Shown here piece by piece: positions 16,633 through 25,881 of a DNA stretch of 64,000 bases (positions within the stretch are counted from its first letter, which is position 1; each line of letters begins with the position of its first letter). The position numbers and the translations under genes were made by a program. This stretch comes from Paracoccus lutimaris (lineage in GTDB: Bacteria; Pseudomonadota; Alphaproteobacteria; Rhodobacterales; Rhodobacteraceae), in the NCBI RefSeq assembly GCF_003337565.1, contig NZ_QPJL01000002.1, positions 62,001 to 126,000 of the forward strand. The letters run 5' to 3'. Under the pieces are notes generated by a model, which saw only the letters and a program-made list of their open reading frames with translations, was not told where the DNA came from and searched no databases.

Positions 16633-17427
16633 TTGTCCTATGTGAATGATGTGCTCCTCGGGATTATCGAGGGGATTACCGAGTTTCTGCCGATTTCCAG
16701 CACCGGACACCTGCTGCTGGCCGAGCAATGGCTGGGCGCGCGTTCGGACGCCTATAACATCGTCATTCAGGCCGGCGCGATTCTGGCCGTCACGCTGATC
16801 TATTGGCGGCGGCTGGTGGGGCTGGTCACCGGCTGGCGCGATCCGGCCAACCGCGACTATCTGCTCAAGCTGCTGACCGCTTTCGGGATCACCGCCGTGC
16901 TGGGGCTGGTGGTCAAGAAGCTGGGCTTTGAGCTGCCCGAGACCGTGACCCCGATCGCATGGGCGCTGGTCATCGGCGGCATCTGGATGATCTGGGCCGA
17001 AAGCGTCGCCGACAAGCAGCCCGACCGCGTGGCCATCACCTGGAGGGTGGCGATTGCCGTCGGCTTCGCGCAGATCATAGCCGGGATGTTCCCGGGCACC
17101 TCGCGTTCGGGCGCGACGATTTTTGCCGCGCTGCTGCTGGGGACCTCGAACCGCGCCGCCGCGACCGAGTTCGCCTTTCTGGTCGGCATTCCGACCATGT
17201 ATGCGGCCAGCGGCTATGCGCTGCTCAAGGAATTCAAGGACGGCGCCGGGACCGAGGACTGGACCGGCATGGGCATCGCCTTTGTGGTCTCGATGGTGAC
17301 GGCCTTTGTCGCGGTGAAATGGCTTCTGGGCTATATCCGCACGCACCGCTTTACCGCCTTCGCGATCTATCGCATCGTCTTCGGCGCGCTGCTGCTGGGG
17401 CTGGCCTGGGCCGGCGTGGTGCAGTGA
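16633..17427 (+). CDS. uppP: Undecaprenyl-diphosphatase (bacitracin resistance protein family)
   Basis: This 264-residue polytopic protein of about eight transmembrane segments has both UppP signatures: LGIIEGITEFLPISSTGHLLL near the N-terminus, with catalytic Glu, and GMFPGTSRSGATI in the middle. It dephosphorylates undecaprenyl diphosphate to recycle the lipid carrier for peptidoglycan and polysaccharide synthesis in the inner membrane. The start is TTG at 16633, supported by AAGGAAAG and by the absence of an upstream ATG; family members start at this MSY position. Confidence 0.93.
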   Translation: MSYVNDVLLGIIEGITEFLPISSTGHLLLAEQWLGARSDAYNIVIQAGAILAVTLIYWRRLVGLVTGWRDPANRDYLLKLLTAFGITAVLGLVVKKLGFELPETVTPIAWALVIGGIWMIWAESVADKQPDRVAITWRVAIAVGFAQIIAGMFPGTSRSGATIFAALLLGTSNRAAATEFAFLVGIPTMYAASGYALLKEFKDGAGTEDWTGMGIAFVVSMVTAFVAVKWLLGYIRTHRFTAFAIYRIVFGALLLGLAWAGVVQ

Positions 17428-17468
17428 CGGACTGTCCGATTCCCTGCCCGGCCTGGCGATAAGCAGAT

Positions 17469-17491
17469 TTAGGTAAATTAATCTGACCTAA
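17469..17491. promoter_or_regulatory. Inverted repeat TTAGGT-N11-ACCTAA upstream of gltD
   Basis: Perfect 6-bp arms (17469-17474 and 17486-17491), separated by 11 AT-rich bases, sit about 137 bp before the gltD start in the 200-bp uppP-gltD gap. The geometry resembles a LysR- or Lrp-type operator. No convincing -10/-35 pair could be fixed. The regulator is unknown. Confidence 0.4.
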
Positions 17492-17627
17492 TTTCTGGGT
17501 CTCTCGGGGAAAAATAGCGCGCTTGGCTGAAAAATCCCGCATATAGGTCAGAACTATTGACTTTTCATTGACTGCGGCCTGTTTTATCAGGCTCTGGACA
17601 CTTCTCGTTAGCGAAGGACGCGCAGCC

Positions 17628-19115
17628 ATGGCCACGCAAAAGATGCTCAAATTCGTCACCGTCGGGCGCGAGATGCCCGAGAAACGCGATGCGGCGTCCC
17701 GCTCGGAAGATTTTCACGAAATCTATCGCGAATTCGCCGATGCCAAGGCCAAGGAACAGGCCAGCCGCTGCAGCCAGTGCGGCGTGCCCTATTGCCAGAG
17801 CCATTGCCCCCTGCACAACAACATTCCCGACTGGTTGCGCCTGACCGCCGAGGGGCGCACGCAGGAAGCCTATCTGCGCAGTCAGGAAACCAACACCTTC
17901 CCGGAAATCTGCGGCCGCATCTGTCCGCAGGACCGCCTGTGCGAGGGCAATTGCGTCATCGAACAGTCCGGCCACGGCACCGTCACCATCGGCGCCATCG
18001 AAAAATACATCACCGACACCGCATGGGAGGAAGGCTGGGTCCGCCCCGTCACCCCCCTGACCGAGCGCGCGGAATCGATCGGCATCATCGGCGCCGGCCC
18101 CGGCGGCCTTGCCGCCGCCGACCGGCTGCGCCGCATGGGCTTTCAGGTCACCGTCTATGACCGCCATGACCGCGCCGGCGGGCTGATGATCTATGGCATC
18201 CCCGGCTTCAAGCTGGAAAAGCACGTCGTGGAACGCCGCAACGCCCTGCTGGCCGAGGGCGGGGTCGAGTTCGTCCTGAACGCCAATGTCGGCGAGGATA
18301 TCAGCTTTGACGCCATTCGCGGCAAGCATGACGCGGTGCTGATCGCGACCGGCGTCTACAAGACCCGCGATCTGGATATCGACAATGCCGCCGCCCGTGG
18401 CGTGGTGCGAGCGCTGGATTATCTGACCGCCTCGAACCGGGTCGATCTGGGCGACGAGATCCCCGACTATGAGGATGGCGAGCTGAACGCCCGCGGCAAG
18501 CGCGTCGTCGTCATCGGCGGCGGCGACACCGCCATGGACTGCGTGCGCACCGCGATCCGTCAGGGCGCACAATCGGTGAAGTGCCTCTATCGCCGCGACC
18601 GCGCCAATATGCCCGGCTCGCAGCGCGAGGTGCAGAATGCCGAGGAAGAGGGCGTCGAATTCGTCTGGATGTCCGCACCCGGCGCATTCGCCGGCCATGT
18701 CACCGGCGAGGCGATGCTGGCGCAGGAAGTGGACGTGGACGGCGACCCCATCGCCATCGCCTCGGTCCGGGTGCAGAAGATGCGTCTGGGCGCGCCCGAT
18801 GTCAGCGGCCGCCAGTCGCCCGAACTGATCGAGGGCGCCGACTATGACGAGCCGGCCGATCTGGTCATCAAGGCGCTGGGGTTCGAGCCCGAAGAGCTGC
18901 CGCGCCTTTGGGGCGTCGAGGGGCTGGAAGTGACCCGCTGGGGCACCATCAAGGCCGATTACCAGACCCATTCCACCAGCCTGCCGGGCGTCTATGCCGT
19001 GGGCGATATCGTGCGCGGCGCAAGCCTGGTGGTCTGGGCGATCCGCGACGGCCGCGAGGCCGCCGACAGCATCGCCAACTGGTTGTCGGACGCGGCCCGC
19101 GTTGCCGCCGAATAG
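17628..19115 (+). CDS. gltD: Glutamate synthase (NADPH) small subunit
   Basis: This 495-residue protein has N-terminal Cys clusters for two [4Fe-4S] centres (CSQCGVPYCQSHC and CGRICPQDRLCEGNC). An FAD Rossmann motif (IGAGPGGLAAA) and an NADPH-binding motif (VVVIGGGDTAMDC) follow. It passes electrons from NADPH to GltB for reductive transfer of glutamine amide to 2-oxoglutarate. The start at ATG 17628, after a GAAGGA site, leads into MATQKMLKFVTVGREMPEKR. It is in an operon with an exported protein gene and gltB. Confidence 0.95.
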   Translation: MATQKMLKFVTVGREMPEKRDAASRSEDFHEIYREFADAKAKEQASRCSQCGVPYCQSHCPLHNNIPDWLRLTAEGRTQEAYLRSQETNTFPEICGRICPQDRLCEGNCVIEQSGHGTVTIGAIEKYITDTAWEEGWVRPVTPLTERAESIGIIGAGPGGLAAADRLRRMGFQVTVYDRHDRAGGLMIYGIPGFKLEKHVVERRNALLAEGGVEFVLNANVGEDISFDAIRGKHDAVLIATGVYKTRDLDIDNAAARGVVRALDYLTASNRVDLGDEIPDYEDGELNARGKRVVVIGGGDTAMDCVRTAIRQGAQSVKCLYRRDRANMPGSQREVQNAEEEGVEFVWMSAPGAFAGHVTGEAMLAQEVDVDGDPIAIASVRVQKMRLGAPDVSGRQSPELIEGADYDEPADLVIKALGFEPEELPRLWGVEGLEVTRWGTIKADYQTHSTSLPGVYAVGDIVRGASLVVWAIRDGREAADSIANWLSDAARVAAE

Positions 19116-19128
19116 GGGGGTGATTTCG

Positions 19129-19932
19129 ATGCACAAGGCGTACACAACCTCTCCACCGCGCGGACACAGCCTGCGCGCGCTGCGTGTTGCGCGCTCCGCG
19201 ACGGCCCCGGCCGCCATGGCAGCGCTGCTGACCCTTTTTGCCCTGCCCGGCCATGCCGCCGAATTCACCCCGCCCCAGGGCTGCAAGCTGGAAATGACCG
19301 TCCAGAACCGCGGCTGCACCGTCTCGCAGCATTATCGCTGTTCGGTGGACGCGGCGGGCGACCAGCGGGTGACCATCTTTACCCCGGACGGGCCGGTCTA
19401 TCAGTCGCGGATAGACAAGGAGACGCGCTGGCTGGAAAGCACGAACCTTGTTCAGGGCGTGACCGACCTGCTGGTCGATCAGGCGGATGACCATGCGTCC
19501 TTCTCGACCCTGCTACAGACCGGGCGGGACGATTTCGATTTCTGGACCCAGTCGGATGACGGCCAGCGCCTGCACCATGTCGGCCATGACGAGCTGCCGG
19601 GCGACAAGGTCACCATCGACGGCGTGCCGCTGGAAACGACGCGGTTCGAGCTCACGACATTCAGCGAGACGGGCGAAGTCCTGATCGAACGCAAGGGCCA
19701 GCAATTCGTCAGCCGCAGCCATGGCCGCTTTTACGGCGGCATCGAGCATTCGACCGACTGGACCGGCGCGGTTCAGGACGTGAACGACAGCCCGGTGACT
19801 TTCGCCTTTCCCGGCCAGTCCGGTTTTGGCGCGACCCGGCCCGAATATGATTGCGACCTGCAGATGGTGGGCGGCGACGAAGCCAGCCCCCTGCTGCGGC
19901 AGCTTATGATCTTGAAGGAGGCACTGATCTGA
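19129..19932 (+). CDS. Exported conserved protein of unknown function between gltD and gltB
   Basis: This 267-residue protein has an extended N-terminal region ending in a signal peptide (MAALLTLFALPGHAAEF, cleavage after HAA). The mature part contains four early or mid Cys residues (GCKLEMTVQNRGCTVSQHYRC) and one more near the end (EYDCDLQM), suggesting disulphides in the periplasm. No named domain is recognised. Its start lies 13 bp after the gltD stop, and its TGA overlaps the gltB ATG (TGATG), so it is firmly within the glt operon. A direct role in glutamate synthesis is unlikely because the product is exported. Confidence 0.8.
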   Translation: MHKAYTTSPPRGHSLRALRVARSATAPAAMAALLTLFALPGHAAEFTPPQGCKLEMTVQNRGCTVSQHYRCSVDAAGDQRVTIFTPDGPVYQSRIDKETRWLESTNLVQGVTDLLVDQADDHASFSTLLQTGRDDFDFWTQSDDGQRLHHVGHDELPGDKVTIDGVPLETTRFELTTFSETGEVLIERKGQQFVSRSHGRFYGGIEHSTDWTGAVQDVNDSPVTFAFPGQSGFGATRPEYDCDLQMVGGDEASPLLRQLMILKEALI

Positions 19933-22900
19933 TGGACTGGCAAGCCAAGGAAGAAGCCCGCCGCGCCTGGATGGCGGAACACAGCCTCTATCGGACCGAG
20001 GACGAGCATTCGTCCTGCGGCGTCGGGCTGGTGGTCAATATCGGCGGCAAGGCCAGCCGCAAGGTCGTCGAGGCCGGGATCAGCGCGCTGAAGGCGATCT
20101 GGCATCGCGGCGCGGTCGATGCCGATGGCAAGACCGGCGACGGCGCGGGCATCCATGTCCAGATCCCGGTGCCGTTCTTTTACGATCAGGTCCGCCGCAC
20201 CGGCCATGAGCCCGACCAGTCCAAGCTGATCGCGGTCGGTCAGGCGTTTCTGCCGCGCACCAACTTTGCCCAGCAAGAGGCCTGCCGGACCATCGTGGAA
20301 TCCGAGGTCCTGCGCATGGGCCATTACATCTATGGCTGGCGCCATGTGCCCGTGAACACCGCCGTTCTGGGCGAAAAGGCCAATGCCACCCGCCCCGAGA
20401 TCGAACAGATCCTGATCCGCTGCGAAAAGGACATCGATCAGGAACAGTTCGAGCGCGAGCTGTACATCATCCGCCGCCGCATCGAAAAGGCGGCCATCGC
20501 GGCACAGATCGCGGGGCTTTACTTTGCCTCGCTGTCGTGCCGGTCGATCATCTACAAGGGCATGATGCTGGCCGAGCAGGTCGCGGAATTCTATCCCGAC
20601 CTCAAGGACGAGCGCTTTGAATCGGCATTCGCCATCTATCACCAGCGCTATTCGACCAACACCTTCCCGCAATGGTGGCTGGCGCAGCCCTTCCGCATGC
20701 TGGCCCATAACGGCGAGATCAACACGCTGCGCGGCAACTCGAACTGGATGAAAAGCCACGAGATCCGCATGGCCAGCAACACCTTTGGCGAGCGGGCCGA
20801 GGACATCAAGCCGATCATCCCGGCCGGGTCCTCGGACAGTGCGGCGCTGGATGCGGTCTTTGAGGTGATGGTGCGTTCGGGCCGTTCGGCGCCGATGACC
20901 AAGACCATGCTGGTCCCCGAGGCCTGGTCCAAGGCCACGACCGACATGCCGAAAGCCTGGGCCGACATGTATGCCTATTGCAACGCCGTGATGGAGCCCT
21001 GGGACGGGCCGGCGGCACTGGCCATGACCGATGGCCGCTGGGTCTGCGGCGGTCTGGACCGCAACGGGCTGCGCCCGATGCGCTATGTCGTCACTGCCGA
21101 CAACCTGCTGATCGCCGGGTCCGAGGCCGGGATGGTCCCCGTGAACGAGGCCGAGGTGCGCGAAAAAGGCGCGCTTGGCCCGGGCCAGATGATCGCCGTC
21201 GACATGAAGGACGGCCGCCTTTACCACGACCGCGCCATCAAGGACCGTCTGGCCAACAGCCAGCCCTTTGGCGAATGGATCGAAAAGGTCGTGCAGCTGA
21301 ACGACATCATGCGCGACCTGCCCGAAAAGCTGAGCTTTACCGGCGACGCGCTGCGCCGCCGCCAGATCGCCGCCGGCTATACGGTCGAGGAAATCGAATC
21401 CATGCTGGCCCCCATGGCCGAGGATGGCAAGGAAGCGCTGGCCAGCATGGGCGACGACACGCCGCCTGCGGTGCTGTCCGGGCAATACCGGCCGATGTCG
21501 CATTTCTTCCGCCAGAACTTTTCGCAGGTCACCAACCCGCCGATCGACAGCTTGCGCGAAACCCGGGTGATGAGCCTGAAGACGCGCTTTGGCAACCTCA
21601 AGAACGTGCTGGACGAATCCTCGGCGCAGACCGAGATTCTGGTGCTGGAAAGCCCCTTCGTCGCCAATGCCGAATTCGGCGAGATGACGCGGATGTTCGG
21701 CGATGCGGTGACGCAGATCGACTGCACCTTCGCCGATGGCGCCGGCCCCGAGGCGATGGGCGAGGCCTTGGCCCGCATCCGCGCCGAGGCCGAGGATGCC
21801 GTGCGCTCGGGCGCGGGCCATCTGGTGCTGTCGGACGAGAAACTGGGCCCGGACCGCATCGGCCTGCCGATGATCCTGGCGACCAGCGCCGTCCATAGCT
21901 GGCTGACCCGCAAGGGCCTGCGCACCTTCTGTTCGCTGAACGTGCGTTCGGCGGAATGCATCGACCCGCATTATTTCGCGGTGCTGATCGGCTGCGGCGC
22001 GACCACGGTGAACCCCTATCTGGCGCAGGACACCATCGCCGAGCGGATCGAGCGCGGGCTGCTCGGCGGCAGCCTGATCGAGAACATGCGCAACTATCGC
22101 GACGCCATCGATGCGGGTCTTTTGAAGATCATGGCCAAGATGGGGATCTCGGTGCTGTCGTCCTATCGCGGCGGCCTGAACTTCGAGGCGGTGGGGCTGT
22201 CGCGCGCCATGGTCGCGGAATATTTCCCCGGCATGCAGTCGCGGATCTCCGGCATCGGCCTGCACGGGTTGCAAGCCAAGCTGGAGGATGTTCACCACAA
22301 GGGCTTCCACAGCCCGGTGGCAGAGCTGCTGCCGGTGGGCGGCTTTTACAAGGCGCGGCGCTCGGGCGAAAAGCACGCCTGGGAAGCCAACACCATGCGG
22401 CTGTTGCAGCTGGCCTGCGAAAAGGCCTCTTATGATGTCTGGAAGCAGTTCACCGCCACCATGCGGGCGAACCCGCCGATCCATCTGCGCGATCTTCTGG
22501 ACATCAAGCCTCTGGGCAAATCGGTGCCGCTGGAAGAGGTGGAATCGATCACCTCGATCCGCAAGCGTTTCGTGACGCCGGGCATGTCCCTGGGGGCGCT
22601 CTCGCCCGAGGCGCATATGACACTGAACATCGCCATGAACCGCATCGGCGCGAAATCCGACAGCGGCGAGGGCGGCGAGGATCCGGCGCATAGCCAGCCT
22701 TTGCCCAATGGCGACAACCCCTGCGCCAAGATCAAGCAGGTCGCCAGTGGCCGTTTCGGCGTCACCGCCGAATATCTGAACGCCTGCGAAGAGCTGGAAA
22801 TCAAGGTCGCCCAGGGCGCGAAACCCGGCGAGGGCGGCCAGCTTCCCGGCATGAAGGTCACCGACCTGATCGCCCGGCTGCGCCATTCGACCAAGGGCGT

Positions 22901-24464
22901 CACGCTGATCAGCCCGCCGCCGCATCACGATATCTACAGTATCGAGGATCTGGCGCAGCTGATCTATGACCTCAAGCAGATCAACCCGCGCGCCAAGATC
23001 ACCGTCAAGCTGGTGGCCTCGTCTGGCGTCGGCACGATTGCGGCGGGCGTGGCCAAGGCCAAGGCCGATATCATCCTGATTTCGGGCCATAACGGCGGCA
23101 CCGGGGCGAGCCCCGCGACCTCGATCAAGTTCGCGGGCCTGCCCTGGGAAATGGGCCTGACCGAGGCGCATCAGGTGCTGGCGATGAACCGTCTGCGCGA
23201 CCGCATCACGTTGCGCACCGACGGCGGCCTGCGCACCGGCCGCGACATCGTCATGGCGGCGATGATGGGGGCCGAGGAATACGGCATCGGCACCGCCGCG
23301 CTGATCGCCATGGGCTGCATCATGGTCCGCCAGTGCCAGTCGAACACCTGCCCGGTGGGCGTCTGCACCCAGGACGAAAAGCTGCGCGCCATGTTCACCG
23401 GCTCGGCCGACAAGGTGGTGAACCTGATCACCTTCTATGCGACCGAGGTGCGCGAGATCCTCGCCAGCATCGGCGCGCGCAGCATGGACGAGATCATCGG
23501 CCGCGCCGATCTGCTGACCCAGGTCAGCCGGGGCGACAAGTCGCTGGACGATCTGGACCTGAATCCGCTGCTGATCACCGTCGATGGGTCGGAAAAGATC
23601 GTCTATGATCGTTCGAAGCCCCGCAACGCGGTGCCGGACACGCTGGACGCGGAGATCATCCGCGATGCCGAGCGGTTCTTTACCGATGGCGAAAAGATGC
23701 AGCTGAGCTATGCGGTCAGGAACACCCTGCGCACCATCGGCACGCGGACCAGTTCGATGATCGTGCAGAAGTTCGGGATGCGCAACAAGCTGCAGCCCGA
23801 CCACCTGACCGTGCGCCTGACCGGCAGCGCGGGCCAGTCGCTGGGCGCCTTTGCCGCGCCGGGGCTCAAGATCGAGGTCTCGGGCGACGCCAATGACTAT
23901 GTGGGCAAGGGCCTGTCGGGCGGCACCATCGTGGTGCGCCCGCCGATGGGCAGCCCGCTGGTCGCCGATCAGAACACGATCATCGGCAATACCGTGCTTT
24001 ATGGCGCGACCGACGGCTATCTTTACGCCTGCGGCCGCGCGGGCGAGCGGTTCGGCGTGCGCAACTCGGGTGCCAAGGTGGTGATCGAGGGCTGCGGCAG
24101 CAATGGTTGCGAATACATGACCGGCGGTGTCGCCGTGATCCTGGGCCGCATCGGCGCGAACTTCGGCGCCGGCATGACCGGGGGCATGGCCTATCTTTAC
24201 GACCCCGAGGGCGTGGCGCGCGACTATATCAACGCCGAAACGCTGATCCTGTGCCCGGTGACGCAATCCCATTGGGAAGCGCAGCTGAAAGATCTGGTCG
24301 AGCGGCATTGCAAGGAAACCCGCTCGCGCCGGGCCGAGGAGATCCTGCAGAACTGGGCCGAAGCAAAGGCCAATTTCCTGCAGGTCTGCCCGAAAGAGAT
24401 GCTGCCGCATCTGAAACACCCGATCGCCGAGGTCGAGGATCTGGCGGCGGTTCCGGCGGAGTAA
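19932..24464 (+). CDS. gltB: Glutamate synthase (NADPH) large subunit
   Basis: This 1510-residue protein is full length. A 28-residue propeptide precedes the N-terminal nucleophile Cys29 (EHSSCGVGLVVNIGG) of the class II amidotransferase domain. The central domain, the FMN-binding synthase domain with LISPPPHHDIYS and ISGHNGGTGASP, and the C-terminal beta-helix follow. The [3Fe-4S] ligands are Cys1129, Cys1135 and Cys1140 in CIMVRQCQSNTCPVGVC. With GltD it makes two glutamates from glutamine and 2-oxoglutarate. It is coupled to the upstream gene by TGATG, and a terminator follows. A 1.6-kb-codon antisense frame across it is an artefact. Confidence 0.97.
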   Translation: MDWQAKEEARRAWMAEHSLYRTEDEHSSCGVGLVVNIGGKASRKVVEAGISALKAIWHRGAVDADGKTGDGAGIHVQIPVPFFYDQVRRTGHEPDQSKLIAVGQAFLPRTNFAQQEACRTIVESEVLRMGHYIYGWRHVPVNTAVLGEKANATRPEIEQILIRCEKDIDQEQFERELYIIRRRIEKAAIAAQIAGLYFASLSCRSIIYKGMMLAEQVAEFYPDLKDERFESAFAIYHQRYSTNTFPQWWLAQPFRMLAHNGEINTLRGNSNWMKSHEIRMASNTFGERAEDIKPIIPAGSSDSAALDAVFEVMVRSGRSAPMTKTMLVPEAWSKATTDMPKAWADMYAYCNAVMEPWDGPAALAMTDGRWVCGGLDRNGLRPMRYVVTADNLLIAGSEAGMVPVNEAEVREKGALGPGQMIAVDMKDGRLYHDRAIKDRLANSQPFGEWIEKVVQLNDIMRDLPEKLSFTGDALRRRQIAAGYTVEEIESMLAPMAEDGKEALASMGDDTPPAVLSGQYRPMSHFFRQNFSQVTNPPIDSLRETRVMSLKTRFGNLKNVLDESSAQTEILVLESPFVANAEFGEMTRMFGDAVTQIDCTFADGAGPEAMGEALARIRAEAEDAVRSGAGHLVLSDEKLGPDRIGLPMILATSAVHSWLTRKGLRTFCSLNVRSAECIDPHYFAVLIGCGATTVNPYLAQDTIAERIERGLLGGSLIENMRNYRDAIDAGLLKIMAKMGISVLSSYRGGLNFEAVGLSRAMVAEYFPGMQSRISGIGLHGLQAKLEDVHHKGFHSPVAELLPVGGFYKARRSGEKHAWEANTMRLLQLACEKASYDVWKQFTATMRANPPIHLRDLLDIKPLGKSVPLEEVESITSIRKRFVTPGMSLGALSPEAHMTLNIAMNRIGAKSDSGEGGEDPAHSQPLPNGDNPCAKIKQVASGRFGVTAEYLNACEELEIKVAQGAKPGEGGQLPGMKVTDLIARLRHSTKGVTLISPPPHHDIYSIEDLAQLIYDLKQINPRAKITVKLVASSGVGTIAAGVAKAKADIILISGHNGGTGASPATSIKFAGLPWEMGLTEAHQVLAMNRLRDRITLRTDGGLRTGRDIVMAAMMGAEEYGIGTAALIAMGCIMVRQCQSNTCPVGVCTQDEKLRAMFTGSADKVVNLITFYATEVREILASIGARSMDEIIGRADLLTQVSRGDKSLDDLDLNPLLITVDGSEKIVYDRSKPRNAVPDTLDAEIIRDAERFFTDGEKMQLSYAVRNTLRTIGTRTSSMIVQKFGMRNKLQPDHLTVRLTGSAGQSLGAFAAPGLKIEVSGDANDYVGKGLSGGTIVVRPPMGSPLVADQNTIIGNTVLYGATDGYLYACGRAGERFGVRNSGAKVVIEGCGSNGCEYMTGGVAVILGRIGANFGAGMTGGMAYLYDPEGVARDYINAETLILCPVTQSHWEAQLKDLVERHCKETRSRRAEEILQNWAEAKANFLQVCPKEMLPHLKHPIAEVEDLAAVPAE

Positions 24465-24486
24465 GCCCGGCGGAAGGAACAGGAAG

Positions 24487-24510
24487 CGGGGGCCGAAAGG
24501 TCCCCGTTTT
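24487..24510 (+). terminator. Rho-independent terminator of the glt operon
   Basis: CGGGGGCC (24487-24494), a GAAA tetraloop, and GGTCCCCG (24499-24506) form a stem with one G-T wobble, followed by TTTT. It lies 23 bp beyond the gltB stop. The next 200 bp up to 24710 contain nothing recognisable. Confidence 0.85.
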
Positions 24511-24710
24511 CCATTCCGCGTCCACGCCCGTGACAGGCGGCAGTTGCGTGCCCAGATTGCAGGCCCAGTTGCGAGCGATTGTCGGTAGCATGGCCCGGAT
24601 CGGCACGCAGGCGGCATTTTTGCCGGATTTTCGCCCCCTCGCCCCCTTGGCGATCAGCCGGCTTGGCGTCTAGAAGGCCAGTCCAAGGCTCCGACACAAA
24701 GGAATCGCCC

Positions 24711-25598
24711 ATGTCCAGAACCGAAAAGATCGCCATCGGCAGCATTCTGGTCGGCCTTGTCGTGCTGGCGCTGAAGACCTTTGCCTGGTGGCTGACCGGC
24801 TCGGTCGCGCTGATGTCGGATGCGATGGAAAGCATCGTCAACGTCGCCACCGCCGTCGCGGCGCTGATCGCCATCCGCATCGCCGCCCGCCCCGCCGACC
24901 GCGACCACCCTTACGGCCACCACAAGGCCGAATTCTTCAGCGCCGTGCTGGAGGGGGTGATGATCATCGTCGCCGCGCTGCTGATCCTGCGCGAGGCATG
25001 GCACGGCTTTCTGGCCCCGAGGATGCTGGAGGCGCCGCTGGAGGGGCTTTTGGTCAATGGCTTTGCCAGCGTCTTGAACGCGATCTGGTGCTGGGTGCTG
25101 ATCTCGCGCGGGCGCAGGCTGCGCTCGCCGGCGCTGGTGGCGGACGGGCATCACCTGTTGTCGGACGTGATTTCCTCAGGCGGTGTGGTGCTGGGCGTGG
25201 CACTGGCCGTCGTGACCGGCTGGGCGGTTCTGGACCCGGCGCTGGCAGCGCTGGTCGCCGTCAATATCCTGTGGTCGGGCTGGAAGGTGATGACCGCCTC
25301 GCTTTCGGGGCTGATGGACGAGGCCGTGGACAATGGTACGCTGGACGATATCCGCGCCATCATCTCGGACAAGGCGACCGGCGCGCTCGAGGCCCATGAT
25401 CTGCGCACCCGCCACGCCGGGCCGCGCACCTTCATCGACTTTCATCTGGTCGTGGACGGCCAGACCACCGTCGATGCCGCCCATGACATCTGCGACCGGA
25501 TCGAACAGGCGCTGAAGGCCAAGCTGCCGGACGCGATGATCACCATCCATGTCGAGCCGGAACACAAGGCCAAGCATGCGGGCGTGCTGGTGATCTGA
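24711..25598 (+). CDS. Cation diffusion facilitator (CDF) family metal efflux transporter
   Basis: This 295-residue protein has about six transmembrane segments and a cytosolic C-terminal domain. TM2 carries ALMSDAMESIVN and TM5 carries HHLLSDVISSGG, giving the His/Asp metal site of CDF exporters. The short loop DRDHPYGHHKAEF and the C-terminal FHLVVDGQTTVDAAHDICDRIE ferredoxin-like domain are typical. It exports Zn(II), Fe(II) or a similar divalent cation in exchange for protons. The start at ATG 24711 is the first in the family frame (MSRTEKIAIGS). No metal-responsive site was recognised upstream. Confidence 0.9.
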   Translation: MSRTEKIAIGSILVGLVVLALKTFAWWLTGSVALMSDAMESIVNVATAVAALIAIRIAARPADRDHPYGHHKAEFFSAVLEGVMIIVAALLILREAWHGFLAPRMLEAPLEGLLVNGFASVLNAIWCWVLISRGRRLRSPALVADGHHLLSDVISSGGVVLGVALAVVTGWAVLDPALAALVAVNILWSGWKVMTASLSGLMDEAVDNGTLDDIRAIISDKATGALEAHDLRTRHAGPRTFIDFHLVVDGQTTVDAAHDICDRIEQALKAKLPDAMITIHVEPEHKAKHAGVLVI

Positions 25599-25753
25599 GA
25601 CCCGCCGGGCGCCCCGCCAACCGCCCCGCTGCAACCCGCGCGCGATTCGCCGCATCGCGGCGCAGAGCCTCGGCAAGCTGCCGAAAATCCGGCAGAATCG
25701 CCGGAAACCCATCCCGAAATTCATCATTTCCCGGCCTGAAACCGCGTGGGGGC

Positions 25754-25782
25754 TTGACCTTGGGTCAGGCGAGCCGTGCAAT
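25754..25782 (+). promoter_or_regulatory. Probable promoter with overlapping palindrome for the dicarboxylate/amino-acid symporter
   Basis: TTGACC (25754-25759) and TGCAAT (25777-25782) are spaced by 17 bp. TGACC-TTG-GGTCA (25755-25767), a symmetric 13-mer, overlaps the -35 box and could be a repressor site. The promoter lies 100 bp before the start codon. The rest of the 25599-25881 gap shows no other feature. Confidence 0.5.
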
Positions 25783-25881
25783 CGGATTTCACGCGGGTGC
25801 TGCCGCACCGGAGCATTATCCGGCTGGACCGGCCCGGCCCCGCGCCAGATGCAGGTATTTTTACAGCGGGGTTTGGGAAAG

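Noticed and set aside
19773-24617. A 1614-codon open frame on the minus strand across gltB
   Set aside because: It is the exact antisense of a full-length GltB with all catalytic motifs. Its composition is the mirror of GC-rich codon bias, and it has no recognisable domains.
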